NCBI GenBank assembly: GCA_937974565.1
Contig: CALJWL010000001.1
Coordinates: 23,219 to 87,218, forward strand
DNA from: an uncultured Arenicella sp.
GTDB taxonomy: Bacteria; Pseudomonadota; Gammaproteobacteria; Arenicellales; Arenicellaceae
Direction: 5' to 3'
DNA: 64,000 nucleotides
This document shows, one piece after another, positions 1-8,025 of this stretch; positions within the stretch are counted from its first letter, which is position 1, and every line of letters starts with the position of its first letter. The notes below the pieces were generated by a model. It searched no databases. It worked only from the letters and a program-made list of their open reading frames with translations, and was not told the DNA's origin. A program made the position numbers and the translations under genes.

Positions 1-203
1 TTAACATTCTCAGTACTCACGTACTATTACCATTGACGGCGTTATTAATTACGTTGTTTGCAGGTTGGGTATTACCGCAAGCTGTGTCGTTGGAGAAAGC
101 CAACTTTCGTCCACAAATTGCTTATCGTATCTGGCGTCTTTGCAGTCGAGTTATAGCTCCGCTTATAATTGGCGCCGTTTTGTTAATGGTCTTAACCGTA
201 TAA
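1..203 (+). CDS. Sodium-dependent transporter, C-terminal end (partial)
   Basis: Only the last 66 codons are inside the window; the frame is open from base 3 to the TAA at 201-203. It encodes two hydrophobic segments (LPLTALLITLFAGWVLP, and VIAPLIIGAVLLMVLTV at the very end) joined by a charged loop containing YRIWRLCSR. This layout, with a Gly-Trp at the end of one helix and an aromatic/Arg loop before 'APL', resembles the last two helices of neurotransmitter:sodium symporter (NSS/SNF) family proteins, which import amino acids or similar solutes with Na+. The family call is inferred from a short tail only; substrate cannot be told. Confidence 0.6.
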   Translation, partial: NILSTHVLLPLTALLITLFAGWVLPQAVSLEKANFRPQIAYRIWRLCSRVIAPLIIGAVLLMVLTV

Positions 204-235
204 ATTTGCGTTGTTAATCGATATTCTTACTGTAT

Positions 236-670
236 ATGAAAGTTGAGCGATCGGCGTTGTTGCCGTACAGCGCGAGCCAAATTTACGCTGTTATCAAAGA
301 TGTGCGTTCTTACCCCGAGTTTCTAAACTGGTGTTCCGAAGTGGTGTTGCACGACCAGTCCGATACCAAGCAAGTTGCCGAATTAAAAATTGCCTATAGC
401 AAACTGCGCTTTTCGTTTACAACAGCTAATGAATTGATGGAAAATCGATCCATTTCGATGCGGCTGGTATCTGGCCCGTTTAAAGAATTAAACGGGCAAT
501 GGCAAATACAACCCCTTGACGAGTTGGCTTGCAAGGTCACATTGCAAATGGACTTTACGTTTGACAACCCTATTACTCATCGCCTTTTTGGTGGCGTTTT
601 TCAAAAAATTGTGGGCACACAGGTGGAGGCTTTCCAAAAGCGCACAGAGCATTTGTATGCCCGTCAATAG
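236..670 (+). CDS. ratA: RatA-like START-domain protein (COQ10/polyketide cyclase family)
   Basis: 144 aa, full length for the family. It shows the family signature RSYPEFLNWC (residues 24-33), a central 'GPFKELNGQW' strand and a C-terminal helix ending in VEAFQKRTEHLY, all typical of the helix-grip fold of RatA/COQ10 proteins. COQ10 relatives bind ubiquinone and support respiration; E. coli RatA has been reported to hinder 70S ribosome assembly and is often labelled a toxin. The gene lies 48 bp upstream of rnfH, the usual ratA-rnfH (ratB) pairing in gammaproteobacteria. A ubiquinone-linked role is at least as likely as a toxin role. The start codon has no strong Shine-Dalgarno site. Confidence 0.88.
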   Translation: MKVERSALLPYSASQIYAVIKDVRSYPEFLNWCSEVVLHDQSDTKQVAELKIAYSKLRFSFTTANELMENRSISMRLVSGPFKELNGQWQIQPLDELACKVTLQMDFTFDNPITHRLFGGVFQKIVGTQVEAFQKRTEHLYARQ

Positions 671-718
671 TTAGATATTGAAATACAAAGTCAAATAAAC
701 GTATTAAAATGAAATGAT

Positions 719-1039
719 ATGCACACAATTTTTACGTCCGTTGTATACGCAACAAAGAAGCGCCAATTAATAGTCGAAACTGAAGTGGTTCGTGGTACCA
801 ATGCCATTGAAGTTGTACAGCGATCAGGATTGTTACAAGAGTTTGAGGAATTGTCTGATATCAACATTGATGACTTGCAGCTTGGCGTCTATTCTCAGAA
901 AGTGAATCACGATTATTTATTAGAAGAAGGTGATCGTGTTGAAATATATCGCCCCCTTACTGCTGACCCAAAAATTGTTCGTCGCCAACTGGCTGAGATG
1001 GGAAAGACAATGGGGGCTAAGATGGTTAAAGGAATCTAA
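719..1039 (+). CDS. rnfH: RnfH family ubiquitin-like protein (RatB)
   Basis: 106 aa beta-grasp (ubiquitin-like) protein. N-terminal strands (residues 2-20) are followed by the AIEVVQRSG helix; the conserved 'LEEGDRVEIYRPL' segment and the following DPKIVRRQLAEMG motif near the C terminus are hallmarks of RnfH. The molecular function is unsettled: it was named from association with rnf genes and was proposed as the partner of RatA. No rnf genes are seen here. It directly follows ratA in the same direction, so co-transcription is likely. The bamE gene often found next to this pair elsewhere is not present downstream. Confidence 0.88.
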   Translation: MHTIFTSVVYATKKRQLIVETEVVRGTNAIEVVQRSGLLQEFEELSDINIDDLQLGVYSQKVNHDYLLEEGDRVEIYRPLTADPKIVRRQLAEMGKTMGAKMVKGI

Positions 1040-2235
1040 AAATAGATGGGCAATAGGTTGTTTAAAGAATGATTTAATATGAATTTTAGGCCTTGTGACG
1101 TTGTCATGCTCATCAACCCAACCTTTGTTGAATGGACTGTCAAGGAATGATCTTAAGGAGTGATCGTTTGTAGACTCCAGCAGCAACATGCGCTTAGACG
1201 ACTCGGTGGGGGTGAAGCAAAGCATCTGTTGCCGCGGCCATGTCGCTTGTCGTGCCCATTTCCTTCAAAATGCAGAGAAACTTCGGTAGCGGTGTATTAT
1301 CTTGGATTGCCGTTGGGCAGGCACCAGTTTTTTTGTGGCCGGCGCTCTTGGGCTAGAGGCGTTTTTTGTTGGTCTTCTTAGCGACTTATTCACAGCGAAT
1401 GGTGTATAAAGTTTTTAACAAAAGCGAAGTATACGAACTCCTTAAAACCAACAGATTGCTTTATAAGGCTTAGACGCACTAATTACTACAGAAAATCAAC
1501 TCCAGAGTACTGATTTAAGTATTTTAAGAAAGGCAAGTTCTTGTAAATGCTGAGTGATCAGCAAGCTAACTTACTATTGCTTAATGCGTTTGGTTAAGTG
1601 GTGCTTGAGGGAGGAGTGTTGGATATGAAGTTTAGCCAACAGGACTTTGCGTGGGTGAGTATAGAGGGAGGGGTGGCAGTGCCTAAATAAAATCTTTCGT
1701 AGTGGCAAGCCAAAGACTTATACGTTAAGCGTTCTGGAAAATATATTGTTAAAAACATTGACGAGTTGAAAAAAGAAATGACAGTTAATGGTGATGCATA
1801 GCCGTATTTGTCCTTTTTGGAAAAACCTATTAAATAAGATTTATTGCGCGTTAAATATTAATATTTAACATTAATTATCAATCTCTAGACAATTGTTATA
1901 TATGTGCATTTGGCTTAGGTTTTTATTTTGAAAAACGCATTATTCTTTTAATAAATAGACAATATGTTTTTGAAATTTCGATTAAAGGTGGTAAAAAGGT
2001 GTCTGGGTAAAGTGGCCAAGGTAACCGCTTGCCAGAATGTGTGTAAGATCACGGCGCTTTTGTGAAATATGTTGGGCTGCATTGCCAGTCAATCAGTCTG
2101 TATTGGATCTTAAATTTAGGTTTATGTTTGTGTATTTAATCGCTTATCAAGATTTTAGATTAAGGCATCGTAAGCCCTTCACATTTAATTATCATAATAA
2201 CAACTTAATGATTCCTGCATGAGGAGGAGTAGTAA
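1040..2235. other. Gene-poor 1.2 kb stretch with possible decayed coding remnants
   Basis: No intact gene is supported. The frame from ATG 1240 to the TAG at 1471-1473 is open except for one TAG at 1354-1356 and reads like protein in its second half (SQRMVYKVFNKSEVYELLK). Two further short frames around 1550-1830 (for example KFSQQDFAWVSIEGG, and GKYIVKNIDELKKEM) are each broken by stops. This suggests old, decayed coding sequence rather than regulatory DNA. The last 200 bases become AT-rich and probably hold the promoter of the TonB receptor gene; no specific promoter could be fixed. Confidence 0.4.
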
Positions 2236-4707
2236 ATGAAAATCTCATTCCGTAAATTAGCGGTTGCTGCGGCTGTGTCTGCGGTCATAGCACCAGCTAC
2301 AAGTTTCGCTCAATCTGAGTCGGACACCGTATTCGAAGAGATCGTGGTTACAGCAACTAAGCGTGCTGCGACACTGCAAGACATTCCAATTGCAGTTTCA
2401 GTAACTTCCGCTGAAACCATAGAACAAGCTCAAATTCTTGATATCAATGATTTGCAAAGTGTGGTTCCAACGCTTCGCGTCAGCCAACTTCAAAGTTCCA
2501 TAAACACCAATTTTGCTATTCGTGGATTTGGTAACGGCGCAAATAATGCCGGTATTGAGCCTTCAGTAGGGGTGTTTATTGATGGTGTTTATCGTTCACG
2601 TTCTGCCGGTGCTATCTCTGATCTACCCAGTCTTGAGCGGGTTGAAGTGTTAAGCGGGCCGCAAAGCACATTATTTGGTAAAAACGCATCGGCGGGTGTT
2701 ATCAGTGTGGTAACCAAAAAGCCTTCGGGTGAGTCGTTAGGTAATGTAACGGCGACTGTGGGTAATTTCGGTCAAGTAGCGCTGAAAGGTTACTATGAAG
2801 GTGCAATCTCTGATACGGCAGCATTCAGTGTTGCAGCCACTCACAATAAACGTGATGGTTATGCAACAAACGAGTTGACTGGTCAAGACTTGAACAATCG
2901 AGATCGCCAGTCGGTTCGCGGTCAACTGTTATTGAATCCAAATGATACGACTGAAATTCGTTTCATCGCAGACTTTGATACCATTGACGAACGTTGTTGT
3001 TTTGCTGGAAACTTAATATCAGGCCCAACAGCGCTTGCTATTCGTGCGGCTGGCGGTAACCTAGTTGATAATGACCCTGAAGCACTTAACTTTTTCAGTA
3101 ACGTTGATTCAAATAACCAGCAAGATAACGCTGGTATTTCAATGCAAATAGACAAAGAGTTCGATACTTTTCAGTTTACGTCGATTACCTCTATTCGTGA
3201 CTTAGATACCTTTTTTGCCATCGATACTGATTTCACAAGTGCTGACATAGCCTCCAATTCCACCGATACGCAAATTGAAACGTTTACTCAAGAGTTCCGC
3301 CTAACTTCCACTGACGGAGACCGTTTTGACTGGATGGTTGGCGGTTACTATTTTGATGAGTCAGTGGAAAGCCAAGATAACTTAACTTGGGGTAACGGTT
3401 TTAGAACCTACGCTGATGTATTATCTGCCGCTGCTGGTGCGCCCAATGCCTTAGCGGGCATCGAAGCGGCTTTGGGGCTTCCGTTTGGCTCTTTTTACAC
3501 GCCAGGAGATGGCACTACCGAAAACTCAACTTTGGATAACCAAGCGTACTCTATTTTTGGGCAGTTAGACTTCAATATCACTGATTCGTTGACCGCCACC
3601 GTTGGTCTTAACTACACTAAAGACGAAAAAGATGTGCAGATAAATCAGTCTCGATCAGATTTGTTTGGTTCGATAGACCTGATTGCTTTGGGACGAGGTT
3701 TGGCAACCCAAAGTCTGATCGCTCAAGGTTTTCCTGCTGCAGTAGCGGCTCAGATTGCATCAGGGATACCGGCTGATGAAACTCCGTTAGCCGGTTTGCG
3801 TACGTTACAGTTTCAAACTCCTTTCTTGAGCTTCCCTAACTCAGTTGAGGACAGCTCTACCGACGATGATGATCTGAGCTATAACTTTCGTTTGTCTTAT
3901 GATGTAAACGACAACGTGAATGTCTACGGTGGTATTTCTACCGGTTTTAAAGCCAGTTCGTGGAACTTAAGTCGGGATTCACGCCCTGTTGCTGGCGATG
4001 TTAGCGCACTTGGCGCTGCTGGCCTGTTGACACCGAACCTGATTCCGGGCACCAGATTTGCTGGCCCAGAAGAGGCGACTGTCTATGAAATTGGTTTGAA
4101 GGCTAAATTCGATAGGTTTGCAATTAATTTAGCCTTATTTGATCAATCGATCGAAGGTTTTCAGTCTAATGCGTTTACCGGAACAGGCTTCAATTTAGTT
4201 AATGCAGGTGAGCAATCAACGACAGGCTTGGAATTCGATGTAACATATTATCCAACTGAGTCTCTTGAATTAAAACTGGCAGGCACGTTCTTAGACCCAA
4301 TTTACGATTCTTTTGAAGGTGCAGGCCGTGATGCGTTAACGGGTGCCGTTGTTGACCTTAGTGGCCAACAACCAGGCGGTATTACTGAAACTAGTCTGTC
4401 TGCGTCAGCAAATTATCGATTCCAATTAGGCAATAATGACGCGTATATCCGAGCGGATTTTTTCTACGAAGACGATACGCCCATTGGCGATTTGGCCATT
4501 GCTCAGTTTATTCGAAGTTCAGAGAACCTTAATCTTTCGGCTGGATTACGCACGCCAAATGATTGGAATTTCTCTGTATGGGTTAGAAATGCAACGGATC
4601 ATGCTTCATTAATCAGCGCTTTTGAGTCGGTTGCTCAAGCTAATAGTTTCAGCGGATACCGCACGCAACCGCGTACATACGGTGTTACTTTTGGTAAAAA
4701 CTTTTAA
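2236..4707 (+). CDS. TonB-dependent outer membrane receptor
   Basis: 823 aa. A Sec signal peptide (residues 1-25, ending SFAQ) is followed by a TonB-box-like stretch EEIVVTATKR (about 35-44). The plug domain (about 50-165) has the usual IPIAVSV, FAIRGFG, GVFIDGVYRSR, LERVEVLSGPQSTLFGKN and GVISVVTKKP motifs. The rest is a 22-strand barrel ending in an aromatic residue (VTFGKNF), as outer membrane proteins do. Such receptors import siderophores, haem, cobalamin, or glycans and other large substrates using proton motive force through TonB. The overall look matches the iron-complex receptor group common in marine gammaproteobacteria, but the substrate cannot be read from the sequence. A strong GAGGAGGAG Shine-Dalgarno site precedes the ATG, and a clear terminator follows. 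Confidence 0.93.
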   Translation: MKISFRKLAVAAAVSAVIAPATSFAQSESDTVFEEIVVTATKRAATLQDIPIAVSVTSAETIEQAQILDINDLQSVVPTLRVSQLQSSINTNFAIRGFGNGANNAGIEPSVGVFIDGVYRSRSAGAISDLPSLERVEVLSGPQSTLFGKNASAGVISVVTKKPSGESLGNVTATVGNFGQVALKGYYEGAISDTAAFSVAATHNKRDGYATNELTGQDLNNRDRQSVRGQLLLNPNDTTEIRFIADFDTIDERCCFAGNLISGPTALAIRAAGGNLVDNDPEALNFFSNVDSNNQQDNAGISMQIDKEFDTFQFTSITSIRDLDTFFAIDTDFTSADIASNSTDTQIETFTQEFRLTSTDGDRFDWMVGGYYFDESVESQDNLTWGNGFRTYADVLSAAAGAPNALAGIEAALGLPFGSFYTPGDGTTENSTLDNQAYSIFGQLDFNITDSLTATVGLNYTKDEKDVQINQSRSDLFGSIDLIALGRGLATQSLIAQGFPAAVAAQIASGIPADETPLAGLRTLQFQTPFLSFPNSVEDSSTDDDDLSYNFRLSYDVNDNVNVYGGISTGFKASSWNLSRDSRPVAGDVSALGAAGLLTPNLIPGTRFAGPEEATVYEIGLKAKFDRFAINLALFDQSIEGFQSNAFTGTGFNLVNAGEQSTTGLEFDVTYYPTESLELKLAGTFLDPIYDSFEGAGRDALTGAVVDLSGQQPGGITETSLSASANYRFQLGNNDAYIRADFFYEDDTPIGDLAIAQFIRSSENLNLSAGLRTPNDWNFSVWVRNATDHASLISAFESVAQANSFSGYRTQPRTYGVTFGKNF

Positions 4708-4728
4708 TAAAAGCTGAACTAAAAAGCC

Positions 4729-4762
4729 AAAAAAACCGGTGAATTTTTCACCGGTTTTTTTT
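4729..4762 (+). terminator. Rho-independent terminator after the TonB receptor gene
   Basis: The 14-base arm aaaaaaccggtgaa pairs perfectly with ttcaccggtttttt across a 4-base loop, and the descending arm runs into an uninterrupted T stretch. It begins 21 bases after the stop codon. Because the ascending arm is A-rich, it may also work in the other direction. Confidence 0.85.
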
Positions 4763-5250
4763 ATTGAGCCTGTATCGGCATGCCATGGAGGCCTCACTGA
4801 TATACTCACAGTTAAAACTAGTCGAGTAAACTTATGCATGGTGGCGGTTTGCGTTTGAGTAAGCAACAGTAATTGAATTTGCCTTTAATATCGGACCTGC
4901 AATAAAAATTGGTATTTAGGGTAATTAACAACCTGCGCCAGCGACTCAAGTCATTGGGCGCGCGTAAACCATGTTTGTGACTGACTCAGGTCGCGTACAG
5001 TCTGGGTCTGCTAGATGAGTGCTTAAAATGTTTAGGAGCGAATTGCGATAGTCTCTTCTTTACTCTAAAGCATAGGCTGGCCATTCTAGTCAAACGTTTA
5101 CGGCGCGGTAAAACTAGCGATATTTAAACCTTGTAATTCGGTAATCGATTTTAGCGTTGTTAATGAATAACCCTTGCTCGCTTGATTATTCAATCGGCTT
5201 AAATACTTATTCTGCGACACTTTAGTCACGTATATTGAGTAAATTACATT
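4763..5250. other. Intergenic region with a broken reading frame
   Basis: No intact gene. On the plus strand the frame 4906-5127 is open except for a single TGA at 4978-4980 and reads as basic, leucine-rich protein (NNLRQRLKSLGARKPCL before the stop; LAILVKRLRRGKTSDI at the end). It may be a remnant of a DNA-binding or regulatory gene, but no family is recognisable. The promoter of the downstream thioesterase gene should lie in the AT-rich last 100 bases. Confidence 0.35.
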
Positions 5251-5676
5251 ATGAGAATCGATATTACTCGTGAGGCATATAGACTATTTTATGCTCAGAC
5301 AACCCGTTGGCACGATAATGATATTTATGGTCACGTTAACAACGTGGTGTACTACAGTTACTTTGACACAGCTATTAATCGTTACTTGATTGAAGAGTGC
5401 GGTTTGGATATATCAGCTTGTAACACAGTGGGCTTTGTCGTGGCATCTGAATGTGAATACTTGTCCCCCATTGCGTACCCAAATAACATCGAGATCGCAT
5501 TTCGCGTTAATAAACTCGGAAACAAATCAGTGGAGTATGGGCTTGCGATATTTCTTGAAGGGGGTAATCGAGCCGCCGCCGTTGGGTCCGTTACTCACGT
5601 GTTTGTAAAGAAAGAAGAGGGCCGTTCAGTGATCATACCGCAAAAGATTCGGTCTGGTTTAGAACTGGCTTTATGA
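5251..5676 (+). CDS. Acyl-CoA thioesterase, 4HBT hotdog family
   Basis: 141 aa, typical length for a single hotdog-fold thioesterase. The motif RWHDNDIYGHVNNVVYYSYF (residues 18-37) matches the 4-hydroxybenzoyl-CoA thioesterase/FadM-YbgC signature, in which the Asp of the D-x-x-x-H-V-N-N stretch acts in thioester cleavage and the following helix packs on the substrate. It would hydrolyse acyl-CoA to free acid and CoA in the cytoplasm; chain length is unknown. It is the first of three same-strand genes (thioesterase, MaoC hydratase, SDR) that look like one lipid-metabolism cluster. YbgC-type activity on acyl-ACP is an alternative. Confidence 0.85.
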   Translation: MRIDITREAYRLFYAQTTRWHDNDIYGHVNNVVYYSYFDTAINRYLIEECGLDISACNTVGFVVASECEYLSPIAYPNNIEIAFRVNKLGNKSVEYGLAIFLEGGNRAAAVGSVTHVFVKKEEGRSVIIPQKIRSGLELAL

Positions 5677-5724
5677 CGACAATTTAGAAATTCGGTTTTC
5701 GGCGGACAATTGGAGAAACGGTTA

Positions 5725-6183
5725 ATGAAGATATTAAAGAGAGACGATTTTGAGTACGCTTTAGGTCAACACATTGGCGTATCCGATTGGTTTGAAGTCA
5801 CCCAACAGGATATTAACGCTTTCGCCGACCTTACTCGAGATCATCAGTTTATTCATATCGATCGAAAAAAAGCGGCCGATACTCCTTTTGGAAATACCAT
5901 TGCCCATGGATTTTTTACAGTATCGCTGCTGTCTCACTTTGCTGAAAATGGTTGTGGAATTTCAGTAGAGGGGGCCCGCATGGGGCTTAACTACGGTTTC
6001 GATAAACTCCGATTTTTGCAACCCGTTCGAGTCGGGTCACGGATTCGCGGTAGCTCTCAACTCGCATCAGTGGTTGAAAAAAAGTCGGGACAGTTTCTAT
6101 TTAAGAGTAATATGACGGTGGAAATTGAAGGAGTAGACACTCCCGCAATGATTGCTGAATGGTTAACGATGGTAGTCTTATAG
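5725..6183 (+). CDS. MaoC family (R)-specific enoyl-CoA hydratase-like protein
   Basis: 152 aa from the ATG at 5725, which has a GGAGAAAC Shine-Dalgarno site 8 bases upstream; an in-frame TTG at 5710 is less likely. The catalytic hydratase-2 motif is present: Asp39 and His44 within TRDHQFIHID, followed by the FGNTIAHGFFTVSLLS stretch. MaoC/PhaJ hydratases add water to trans-2-enoyl-CoA to give (R)-3-hydroxyacyl-CoA, feeding either R-specific beta-oxidation or polyhydroxyalkanoate synthesis. The next gene, an HSD17B4-like SDR, would oxidise exactly that product, so the two together resemble a split multifunctional enzyme type 2. Confidence 0.87.
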   Translation: MKILKRDDFEYALGQHIGVSDWFEVTQQDINAFADLTRDHQFIHIDRKKAADTPFGNTIAHGFFTVSLLSHFAENGCGISVEGARMGLNYGFDKLRFLQPVRVGSRIRGSSQLASVVEKKSGQFLFKSNMTVEIEGVDTPAMIAEWLTMVVL

Positions 6184-6236
6184 CGGTTCTGTCATAAAGA
6201 CATAATTTTTGAGTGGTTTCTGAGGTAGATAAGAAG

Positions 6237-7157
6237 ATGACGATTAGTTTTAAAGGTCAAGTAGCAATTGTCACTGGTGCGGGCAATGGTTTAGGCAAAA
6301 GTCATGCGTTAGAGTTAGCTAGGCGTGGCGCGAAAGTAGTGGTGAATGACTTGGGCGGGGCACGAGATGGAACCGGAGGATCTAGCCAAGCATCGTTGGA
6401 CGTCGTAGCACAAATCAAGGCTTTGGGTGGCGAGGCCATTGCCAATGGAGCCAATGTCGCGGATTTCTTACAAGTTCAAGAAATGGTCTCTCACGCCAAA
6501 GAAAAGTGGGGCCGAGTCGATATTTTAGTTAACAATGCCGGCATTTTGCGTGATAAGAGCTTTTCTAATATGCAGATGAGCGACTTTCAGGCGGTCATGG
6601 ATGTCCACCTGATGGGCACCGCAAATTGCAGTAAAGCAGTTTGGGGGCTAATGCGTGAACAAGCTTATGGGCGTATAGTTATGACCACATCCTCTAGCGG
6701 CATGTACGGTAACTTTGGTCAAGCCAACTACGGGGCGGCTAAGGCAGCCGTAGTCGGCTTGATGAATACGTTGGTGATAGAAGGGCAGAAGTATGGCATT
6801 AAAGTTAATACGTTATCCCCTACGGCTGGTACGCGCATGCTTGAAGACATTATTGAAGACAAACAAGTGATGGAAATGATGTCAGTTGAGTCGGTCACAG
6901 CAGGGCTAATCACGCTGTGCGATATGGATTCTCCTAATCGATTGATCTTATGCGCGGGCGCAGGAGGGTATGCCAGCACACAAATTTTCGAAACGGATGG
7001 AATTTATCTAAGCCCAGATCAACAAACGCCAGAAAATGTGCGTATCAACATGGGTAGAATAATGGACAGAGAAGGGGAGAAGATGATTACCGCGGGATTT
7101 GAACAAACCAATAAATTTGTTAGCAAGGCGGTTGAGTATTTTAAGAAGCAATCGTAA
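6237..7157 (+). CDS. Short-chain dehydrogenase, HSD17B4/MFE-2 type (3R)-hydroxyacyl-CoA dehydrogenase-like
   Basis: 306 aa from ATG 6237 (Shine-Dalgarno GAGGT upstream); a GTG 24 bases earlier is possible but poorly placed. The Rossmann fingerprint TGAGNGLG (residues 13-20), a VVNDLGG segment after strand 2, NNAG, and the catalytic Ser-Tyr-Lys set in TTSSSGMYGNFGQANYGAAK define a classical SDR. The long 'NDLGGARDGTGGSSQAS' insert and a C-terminal extension beyond the SDR core are characteristic of the dehydrogenase part of peroxisomal multifunctional enzyme 2 (HSD17B4). Expected reaction: NAD+-dependent oxidation of (3R)-hydroxyacyl-CoA. It lies 53 bp after the MaoC hydratase gene, with a terminator downstream closing the cluster. 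Confidence 0.88.
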   Translation: MTISFKGQVAIVTGAGNGLGKSHALELARRGAKVVVNDLGGARDGTGGSSQASLDVVAQIKALGGEAIANGANVADFLQVQEMVSHAKEKWGRVDILVNNAGILRDKSFSNMQMSDFQAVMDVHLMGTANCSKAVWGLMREQAYGRIVMTTSSSGMYGNFGQANYGAAKAAVVGLMNTLVIEGQKYGIKVNTLSPTAGTRMLEDIIEDKQVMEMMSVESVTAGLITLCDMDSPNRLILCAGAGGYASTQIFETDGIYLSPDQQTPENVRINMGRIMDREGEKMITAGFEQTNKFVSKAVEYFKKQS

Positions 7158-7227
7158 TGGCTTCAATTTTTTGGTCGTCTCTTCTGTTCATATGTTCATT
7201 CTTAATGATTCTTAAAAGACACACACC

Positions 7228-7255
7228 AAAAAGGCTCGCATAGCGAGCCTTTTTG
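7228..7255 (+). terminator. Rho-independent terminator after the SDR gene
   Basis: Twelve-base arms aaaaaggctcgc and gcgagccttttt enclose a tri/tetranucleotide loop, with a T run at the 3' side. It ends the thioesterase-MaoC-SDR cluster. The A-rich left arm means it could also act on transcripts arriving from the minus-strand gene at 7339-7851. Confidence 0.85.
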
Positions 7256-7290
7256 ATTGAGTCACTTTATCAACCATGAAAACGTAAATA

Positions 7291-7325
7291 ACCGCGGCCA
7301 ACTGCGTTAACAGTTGACCGCGGCT
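7291..7325 (-). terminator. Hairpin downstream of the minus-strand TonB-like gene
   Basis: Long inverted repeat: ccgcggccaactg pairs with cagttgaccgcgg (one mismatch) around a ttaa-containing loop. Read on the minus strand it starts 13 bases after the stop codon of the TonB-like gene and is followed by ttattt. This is a short and impure T run, so it is a probable rather than certain intrinsic terminator. Confidence 0.6.
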
Positions 7326-7338
7326 TCACTGCTTAATC

Positions 7339-7851
7339 CTATTCGAATGTAATTTCAAATGGGAAGCTCATCTTACAGGCAGTACCATTGCAGTTAGCTG
7401 CGTCAAATCGAGTGCTAAGAAGTATTTCCTCAGCGGCTGCCGCAAGCTTCACGTCAGGGCTGTTTAAGACACTGACGGATTCCACGAAACCATTGGCGTT
7501 GACCGTTGCTGTTAGATGAAGTGAACCGGTGGCGTTTATCGTCTTGTTTGCTTTGACGATGGGACGGTAGATGGATTTTAGGCCCGACTTTGGAAAAGGA
7601 GGGGTATCATTTAAGCCAATTTCTTTGTATTGCGCTTTGAATAAATTCTGCTCTGCTTCATTAAGTGCAGCGAAACGCTTGTTGAATGAAATAGAAGAGG
7701 TTGCCACAATTGGTCGGATCAAGGTTCCTGTTGGAGCGTCTCCTTTAAGCGTATAGGTTTTATTAATATTGGCTGCCGCGTTTGCGCTAAGCAACATTAA
7801 AGAAATTAAGCCTAAAGAGGTGATTAATGACATTAGTTTTTGCGTTTTCAT
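7339..7851 (-). CDS. Periplasmic protein with TonB C-terminal-like domain
   Basis: 170 aa. A signal peptide (about residues 1-26, ...LLSANAAA) is followed by a 60-residue linker without the Pro-Glu/Pro-Lys repeats of true TonB. The C-terminal 80 residues look like a TonB C-terminal domain: GSLHLTATVNANGFVESVSV, then a helix with LAAAAEEIL and the closing strands TACKMSFPFEITFE. Two cysteines near the end (NCNGTACK) could form a disulphide in the periplasm. There is no lasting membrane anchor, so it is unlikely to transmit energy from ExbBD by itself. The function is unknown; it could be a TonB-fold adaptor. A hairpin follows the gene. The 174 bp upstream region up to the MATE stop is AT-rich. 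Confidence 0.75.
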   Translation of the reverse strand: MKTQKLMSLITSLGLISLMLLSANAAANINKTYTLKGDAPTGTLIRPIVATSSISFNKRFAALNEAEQNLFKAQYKEIGLNDTPPFPKSGLKSIYRPIVKANKTINATGSLHLTATVNANGFVESVSVLNSPDVKLAAAAEEILLSTRFDAANCNGTACKMSFPFEITFE

Positions 7852-8025
7852 GATGACTCCGAAAAAGTTAATAGGTTGGTTGAATTTGCCATATTATTTT
7901 TGTGTCTCTGAACGTTTAGATGTCATGAGTTTCAATTTGGATTCAAAAAAAGTTTATTTTTTTTTGCAACGTTTTAGATGCTGTTTTGCATCTCGCGAGC
8001 CTTCCTTGCCGGCAATGGTGGTGTA

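Noticed and set aside
236..1039. Reading ratA-rnfH as a toxin-antitoxin pair
   Set aside because: The pair is conserved, chromosomal and present in most gammaproteobacteria; RatA resembles ubiquinone-binding COQ10, so a housekeeping role is more likely.
920..1225. A 101-codon minus-strand frame overlapping the end of rnfH
   Set aside because: It overlaps a well-supported gene on the other strand, has no family resemblance and no ribosome site; treated as a chance frame.
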